From the NCBI RefSeq assembly GCF_014648855.1, contig NZ_BMRX01000015.1, positions 1 through 64,000 on the forward strand: a stretch of 64,000 nt of DNA, read 5' to 3'. This stretch comes from Streptomyces parvulus. Lineage in GTDB: Bacteria > Actinomycetota > Actinomycetes > Streptomycetales > Streptomycetaceae. Position 1 is the stretch's first letter. Every line of letters begins with the position of its first letter. The notes beneath the pieces were generated by a model, which was not told where the DNA came from, made no database searches, and saw nothing but the letters and a program-made list of their open reading frames with translations. A program made the position numbers and the translations under genes. Below, piece by piece: positions 59,945-64,000 of the stretch.

Positions 59945-61669
59945 ATGACTGCCGTGCCCACCGCTCCCGGCCAGGACCGGTCCGACCGGCCACGGGCCGA
60001 CGGGCGCCGAGGCCCCGACATCGTCAACCCCGTACTGCCCGGCTTCCACCCCGACCCGTCGATCCTGCGGGTCGGCGACGACTACTACATCGCCACCTCC
60101 ACCTTCGAATGGCTCCCGGGCGTCGCGGTGCACCACTCCCGCGACCTCGTCAACTGGCGTCCGCTCGGGGGCATCCTGCGCGAGAAGCGCCTCATCGACC
60201 TGACCGGCCGGCCCGACTCCGGCGGCGTCTGGGCCCCCTGCCTGTCCCACACCGACGGACTCTTCCACCTCGTCTACAGCGACGTCACCAACCTCTCGGG
60301 CGCCTTCAAGGACGTCCGCAACCATGTCATCACCGCCCCCTCACTCGACGGCCCCTGGTCCGACCCGGCCCCCTTCCCGTCGCACGGCTTCGACCCGTCC
60401 CTCTTCCACGACGACGGCCCGGACGGCGACGGACGCAGCTGGGCGCTGTGGATGGAGTGGGACCACCGCCCCGGCCGGCACCCCTTCGCGGGCATCCTGC
60501 TCCAGGAGTGGGACCGCGCGCGGCGCCGGGTCACCGGCCCGCTGCACCGGATCTTCGGCGGCACCCGGCTCGCGCATACCGAGGGCCCGCACGTCTACCG
60601 CCACGGCGGCTGGTACTACCTGATGACCGCGGAGGGCGGCACCTCCTGGGCGCACGCGGTGACCGTCGCCCGTGCCCGTCGTCCGACCGGCCCCTACGAG
60701 GCCGACCCCGCGGGCCCCCTGCTCACCTCCGCGGGACACGACCGGCTGCCGCTCCAGAAGGCCGGACACGGCAGCCTCGTCACGACCCCGGACGGCGAGT
60801 GGTACCTCGCCCACCTCATGGCCCGCCCGCTCGGCCCCCTCGGCCCGTGCGTGCTCGGCCGGGAGACCGCCATCCAGCGTGTCGTGTGGACACCCGAGGG
60901 CTGGCCCCGCCTCGACGGCGAGCCCCCGGCCGGGCACGCCGGCCCACTGCCGCGCACCGTCGTGCCCGCGCCCGCGCTGCCCCCGGCCCCCGCGCCCCGT
61001 CCGCCCGCCCGGGACGACTTCGACGGGCCGCGCCTCGCCGCCCCCTGGGCGACCCTGCGCCGCCATCCCGACGCCTCCTGGCTGGACCTGTCCGAACGCC
61101 CCGGCCACCTGCGGCTGCGGGCCGGCCAGTCACTGGGCTCGACCCACGGGCAGAGCCTGGTGGCACGCCGGCAGCAGGCCAGGGACTTCGAGTTCTCCGC
61201 GCGCCTGGAGGCCGCCCCGCGCTCCCCGCTCCAGATGGCCGGCATCGTCCACTACTACAACTCGACGCTCTGGCACTACCTGCACCTGACCTGGGACGAG
61301 AAGCTCGGCCGGGTGCTGCGCGTCGGACTGTGCGCCCACGGCCGGTACTTCGAGCCCGCATCCCCGGTGGCGGTGCGGCCGGGCCCAGTGGACCTGCGGC
61401 TGACGGTCCTCGGCGCGCAGGGCGCCTTCTCCTGGCGCGGCGCGCGGGCGGCGGGCTGGCGGCGGACCGGCCCCGACCTCGACGTCACCCGGCTCTCCGA
61501 CGAGAGCGCGACCCTCGGCGACCCGTCGACCGGCCACTTCACGGCGTGGGGGTTCACCGGAGCCTTCGCCGGACTGTGCGCGCAGGACCTCACCGGCGCG
61601 GGGATGACCGCCGACTTCGCCTGGGCGGAGTACCGGCACACGCCGCCGAGCGACGACGAGGCGGGGTGA
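59945..61669 (+). CDS. GH43 glycoside hydrolase (beta-xylosidase / arabinofuranosidase)
   Basis: 574 residues, ATG with GGAGAGA upstream, 28 bp after the permease. The five-bladed propeller has the three acidic catalytic residues: Asp in NPVLPGFHPDPSILRVGDDYY, Asp in SHGFDPSLF, and Glu in LAHTEGPHVYRHGGWYYL. A C-terminal beta-sandwich (from about 360; WATLRRHPDASWLDLSERPG, HYYNSTLWHYLHLTWDE) is typical of GH43 beta-xylosidases. No signal peptide is present, so it acts in the cytoplasm on imported oligosaccharides. This fits an importer plus intracellular xylosidase scheme. Xylose or arabinose release cannot be separated by sequence alone. Confidence 0.93.
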   Translation: MTAVPTAPGQDRSDRPRADGRRGPDIVNPVLPGFHPDPSILRVGDDYYIATSTFEWLPGVAVHHSRDLVNWRPLGGILREKRLIDLTGRPDSGGVWAPCLSHTDGLFHLVYSDVTNLSGAFKDVRNHVITAPSLDGPWSDPAPFPSHGFDPSLFHDDGPDGDGRSWALWMEWDHRPGRHPFAGILLQEWDRARRRVTGPLHRIFGGTRLAHTEGPHVYRHGGWYYLMTAEGGTSWAHAVTVARARRPTGPYEADPAGPLLTSAGHDRLPLQKAGHGSLVTTPDGEWYLAHLMARPLGPLGPCVLGRETAIQRVVWTPEGWPRLDGEPPAGHAGPLPRTVVPAPALPPAPAPRPPARDDFDGPRLAAPWATLRRHPDASWLDLSERPGHLRLRAGQSLGSTHGQSLVARRQQARDFEFSARLEAAPRSPLQMAGIVHYYNSTLWHYLHLTWDEKLGRVLRVGLCAHGRYFEPASPVAVRPGPVDLRLTVLGAQGAFSWRGARAAGWRRTGPDLDVTRLSDESATLGDPSTGHFTAWGFTGAFAGLCAQDLTGAGMTADFAWAEYRHTPPSDDEAG

Positions 61670-61755
61670 GCCCGGCCTCCGGCGCGTGGCAGACTCCTGC
61701 GTGGCGGCCCCCGGAGTGGCGGAGTACGCACCACCCAGCGGAACGGACACCTCGA

Positions 61756-62796
61756 ATGACAGCGGAGAAGCCCGACGCCCCGGGCCGGGTCACCCTCAGC
61801 ATGATCGCGTCCGAGGCGGGCGTGTCCGTCTCCACCGTCTCCAAGGTCCTCAACGGGCGCTCCGACATCTCCGCGGAGACCAAGGACCGCGTGGAGGCGG
61901 TCGTGGAAGGACTCGGATACGAACGCCGGCCCGCCCGCCGCCGGGGCGCCGTCGTCGACCTCGTCCTCAACGAACTCGACAGCCTCTGGTCGGTGGAGAT
62001 CATCCGCGGGGTGGACGAGGTGCTCCACAAAGCCGGCGCGAGCATGGTGCTGTCCGCCGTGCACGGACGCAGCTCCGACACCCGCGAATGGATCGACCAG
62101 CTCGCCGCCCGCCGCAGCAACGGGGCGATCCTCGTCGTCTCCGACCTGACGCCCCAGCAGCGCAAGAGGCTGGCCGCGCTGGAGGTCCCCTTCGTCCTGC
62201 TCGACCCCGTCGGCAGCGTCGACGCGCTGGTCCCCACGGTCGGCGCCACCAACTGGGCCGGCGCGGTGAGCGCCACCCGGCACCTCATCGACCTGGGCCA
62301 CACCCGGATCGCCCACCTGGCCGGCCCCCGGCACGTGCTGTGCAGCAGGGCCCGCGCCGACGGCTTCCGCGCCACCATGGAGTCGGCGGAACTCCCCGTG
62401 CCGGCGGGCTGGGTGCCGTACGGGGAGTTCAACGACACCTCGGGACGCGCCGAGATGGCCCGTCTGCTGGACGCCGCCGACGCCGCGGGGGAGCCGGCCC
62501 CCACCGCGGTCTTCGCCGCCAGCGACCTCCAGGCCCTCGGCGCCTTCGAGGCGCTGCGCGAGCGCGGCCGGGCCATCCCGCACGACGTGAGCCTCGTCGG
62601 CTTCGACGACCTGCCCGTGGCCCGCTGGACCCACCCGCCGCTGACCACGGTGCGTCAGCCGCTGCAGGACATGGCCTCGATGGCCGCCAACACGCTGCTG
62701 CGCATCATGGACGGCGAGCCCGCCGACCAGCTCCGCCTCGAACTCCCCACCCAGCTGGTGGTCCGGGGCAGCACCGCCCGACGGGCCGTGCCATGA
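61756..62796 (+). CDS. bxlR: LacI-family regulator of the sugar operon (BxlR-like)
   Basis: 346 residues, ATG at 61756; only a weak ribosome site. The N-terminal LacI helix-turn-helix is TLSMIASEAGVSVSTVSKVLNGR with the hinge helix region SAETKDRVEAVVEGLGYER. The periplasmic-binding-like core has ATRHLIDLGHTRIAHLAG and VSLVGFDDLPVARWTHPPLTTVRQP. It is the last gene of the operon, 86 bp after GH43. It should bind the CG-centred palindromes before bxlE and the GH26-like pair and be released by a xylo-oligosaccharide. The name is by analogy with S. thermoviolaceus BxlR. Confidence 0.88.
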   Translation: MTAEKPDAPGRVTLSMIASEAGVSVSTVSKVLNGRSDISAETKDRVEAVVEGLGYERRPARRRGAVVDLVLNELDSLWSVEIIRGVDEVLHKAGASMVLSAVHGRSSDTREWIDQLAARRSNGAILVVSDLTPQQRKRLAALEVPFVLLDPVGSVDALVPTVGATNWAGAVSATRHLIDLGHTRIAHLAGPRHVLCSRARADGFRATMESAELPVPAGWVPYGEFNDTSGRAEMARLLDAADAAGEPAPTAVFAASDLQALGAFEALRERGRAIPHDVSLVGFDDLPVARWTHPPLTTVRQPLQDMASMAANTLLRIMDGEPADQLRLELPTQLVVRGSTARRAVP

Positions 62797-62871
62797 CCCG
62801 CGCCGGCCGCCGACGCCGTGCCGCTCAGACCCGCCGGAGCTGTCGCCGGAGGCCGTTGCAGGTCCTGTGCC

Positions 62872-62912
62872 GGACGTGGCCGCCCGGGGCCCGGGAGCCC
62901 TCGGCCACGTCC
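62872..62912. terminator. Bidirectional terminator between LacI and Asp-box genes
   Basis: GGACGTGGCCG (62872-62882) pairs perfectly with CGGCCACGTCC (62902-62912), an 11-bp stem, with a further palindromic CCCGGGGCCCGGG in the loop. It lies between two convergent stops. Confidence 0.75.
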
Positions 62913-62914
62913 CG

Positions 62915-64000
62915 TCAGTGTCCGCTGTTCGCGTTGACCGGCCGGTGGACCGCGCCGTCGGCGGCGCCCGCCGCGTCACCGGTGCCGGTGAGGGCGCCGG
63001 TGGCGAAGTACGGCCTGCACACCGAGCCGTCCCAGTCGGTGGCGATCTCCAGCACCCGCCGGCCGTCCGCCGACGGGAGCAGCGGTGAGCTGTAGTTCTG
63101 GCAGTAGTTGACCTCCGGCGCCGGCACGGATACGGGCGCCTGGATCTCGTACCACGGACCGCTGCCGTTCTCCGTGTTGGCGAGGATCGTGCGGCCGCTG
63201 CCCGCGGCGGGCGTGCCGTCCCGGTTGAGCAGTCGCTGCCCGATCAGCAGCAGCCGCCCGTTGGGAGCGCCGTCCGGTGACGGTGCCCAGGCGACGGTGG
63301 GCGCGGCGCGGAAGTACTTGCCGTCTGCGGTCTCGGGGCGGTACCCGAGGAAGGCGGGGTCGCCCCAGTCCCAGCCGTCCGCCGAGGTCCGGAAGTGGAC
63401 CACGCACTGGTACTGGCCGCCGGGGGTGCAGATCTCGAAGGTCATGAAGTAGGTGCCGCCGGGCAGCCGCCGTACCACCGGCATGCCCGGGCGGTCCGTG
63501 GACAGGGTGCTCGCCACGGTGTCGTGGCGGTCCTGCCAGTGGACACCGTCGTAGCTGCGCGCGGCGACCAGCTTCTGGCTGTGCCCCGGATCCGTCTCGT
63601 CGGACCAGTGGCAGACCAGCGCGCCGTCCGCGGCCACCGAGAACTCCGGTTCCCACAGGCCGCCCGTACCGCCGGCGACGGCGCACGACGACAGGTAGGA
63701 CCAGGTGCGTCCGACGTCGTCGCTCCGCCAGATCCTGAGGGCCATCCGGCGGTTCTGCTCGTCCTGGCCGGCCGACGAGGCCCACAGCAGCGTGCCCGCG
63801 CGCAACCCGCCGACCTGCCGGGGCAGTTCGAAGAGCGTGGTGCAGCACAGGCCCTGGCCCGCGCCCGAGTCGGGGTCGACGACCCGCCCGACCTCGCGGA
63901 AGCTCGCCCCCTGGTCGGTGCTCTCGTGGATCGCGCCGACGCCGTTGTCACCGTCGAAGGTGACGACGCTCGCGAGGACGCGGCCGTCGGCGGCGCCGTT
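62915..64000 (-). CDS. Secreted Asp-box (BNR) propeller hydrolase, partial
   Basis: The 3' part of a gene running off the window end; 361 codons are visible in one frame. Two Asp-box repeats can be seen: STDQGASFREV near the edge and SDDVGRTWSYL. Other stretches are GLWEPEFSVAADGALVCHWSDE, GMPVVRRLPGGTYFMTFEI and RPETADGKYFRAAPTVAWAPS. The fold is the six-bladed propeller of sialidases and of GH93 exo-arabinanases, and the text fits the latter somewhat better (many aromatic and Gly-rich turns, no Arg triad seen). Next to xylan and arabinan-type genes, GH93 would be sensible. The signal peptide and N-terminus are outside the window. Confidence 0.78.
   Translation of the reverse strand, partial: NGAADGRVLASVVTFDGDNGVGAIHESTDQGASFREVGRVVDPDSGAGQGLCCTTLFELPRQVGGLRAGTLLWASSAGQDEQNRRMALRIWRSDDVGRTWSYLSSCAVAGGTGGLWEPEFSVAADGALVCHWSDETDPGHSQKLVAARSYDGVHWQDRHDTVASTLSTDRPGMPVVRRLPGGTYFMTFEICTPGGQYQCVVHFRTSADGWDWGDPAFLGYRPETADGKYFRAAPTVAWAPSPDGAPNGRLLLIGQRLLNRDGTPAAGSGRTILANTENGSGPWYEIQAPVSVPAPEVNYCQNYSSPLLPSADGRRVLEIATDWDGSVCRPYFATGALTGTGDAAGAADGAVHRPVNANSGH

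Overview
The window is very GC-rich DNA with strongly GC3-biased codons, frequent GTG and TTG starts, GGAGG-type ribosome binding sites, XRE-DUF5753/DUF397 gene pairs, a lit-crt carotenoid cluster and a rifampicin monooxygenase with its RAE element. Together these indicate a Streptomyces chromosome. The density of secreted carbohydrate-active enzymes, single-gene regulators and one decaying gene resembles the accessory part of a chromosome arm, but that placement is an inference. I saw no tRNA, rRNA, CRISPR array, insertion sequence or prophage.

Layout. 1-6 kb (mostly minus strand): start of a secreted protein, a GH89 alpha-N-acetylglucosaminidase, a BldG-like STAS protein, a DoxX protein, and a secreted beta-1,3-glucanase pair (GH16 and GH64). 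6-9 kb: a small Trp-rich protein, then a WhiJ-type set (XRE-DUF5753 regulator, DUF397 protein, DUF574-type methyltransferase). 9-18 kb: GH9 lipoprotein, TetR, MerR divergent from an old yellow enzyme, a His-rich membrane protein with an ECF sigma factor, a PAP2 membrane protein, and a catalase. 18-21.5 kb: a LysR pseudogene, an RAE, rox and an aldo/keto reductase. 21.5-25.5 kb: anmK and an SSS transporter divergent from an RpiR regulator, which looks like a cell-wall amino-sugar recycling unit. 25.5-31.5 kb: an NhaA-DsbA fusion, a truncated AlaRS paralogue with a possible Ala-rich leader, a DHFR-like reductase, and a sigma-like transmembrane protein. 31.6-37.9 kb: a large secreted discoidin-type protein, GNAT, alpha/beta hydrolase, CGNR regulator, and a small membrane protein.

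37.9-53.1 kb is a complete light-inducible carotenoid locus. LitB, LitA and LitS (anti-sigma, DUF4397 protein, ECF sigma) are divergent from LitR (MerR-type photoregulator), LitQ, an SDR and CrtYTU. These converge on a minus-strand photolyase-CrtEIBV operon. The crtE, crtI, crtB and crtV genes make and process the C40 chain; crtY, crtT and crtU cyclise and aromatise it to isorenieratene-type carotenoids. LitS and LitR give light control. 53.3-64 kb: a DUF4383 membrane protein, two tandem GH26-like secreted enzymes, and divergently from them a BxlEFG-like ABC sugar importer, a GH43 enzyme and a LacI regulator. The intergenic region holds CGAAA/TTTCG palindromes. The window ends inside a secreted Asp-box propeller protein.

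The most interesting new observations are: the alanine-rich leader and hairpin before the truncated AlaRS paralogue; an RAE-controlled rox beside a LysR gene that has lost its DNA-binding domain; near-identical LacI-type operators at two unlinked polysaccharide genes; an 18-bp perfect hairpin inside a 48-codon gene; and a LitR whose cobalamin motif is altered. All positions were read by eye and no database search was run.
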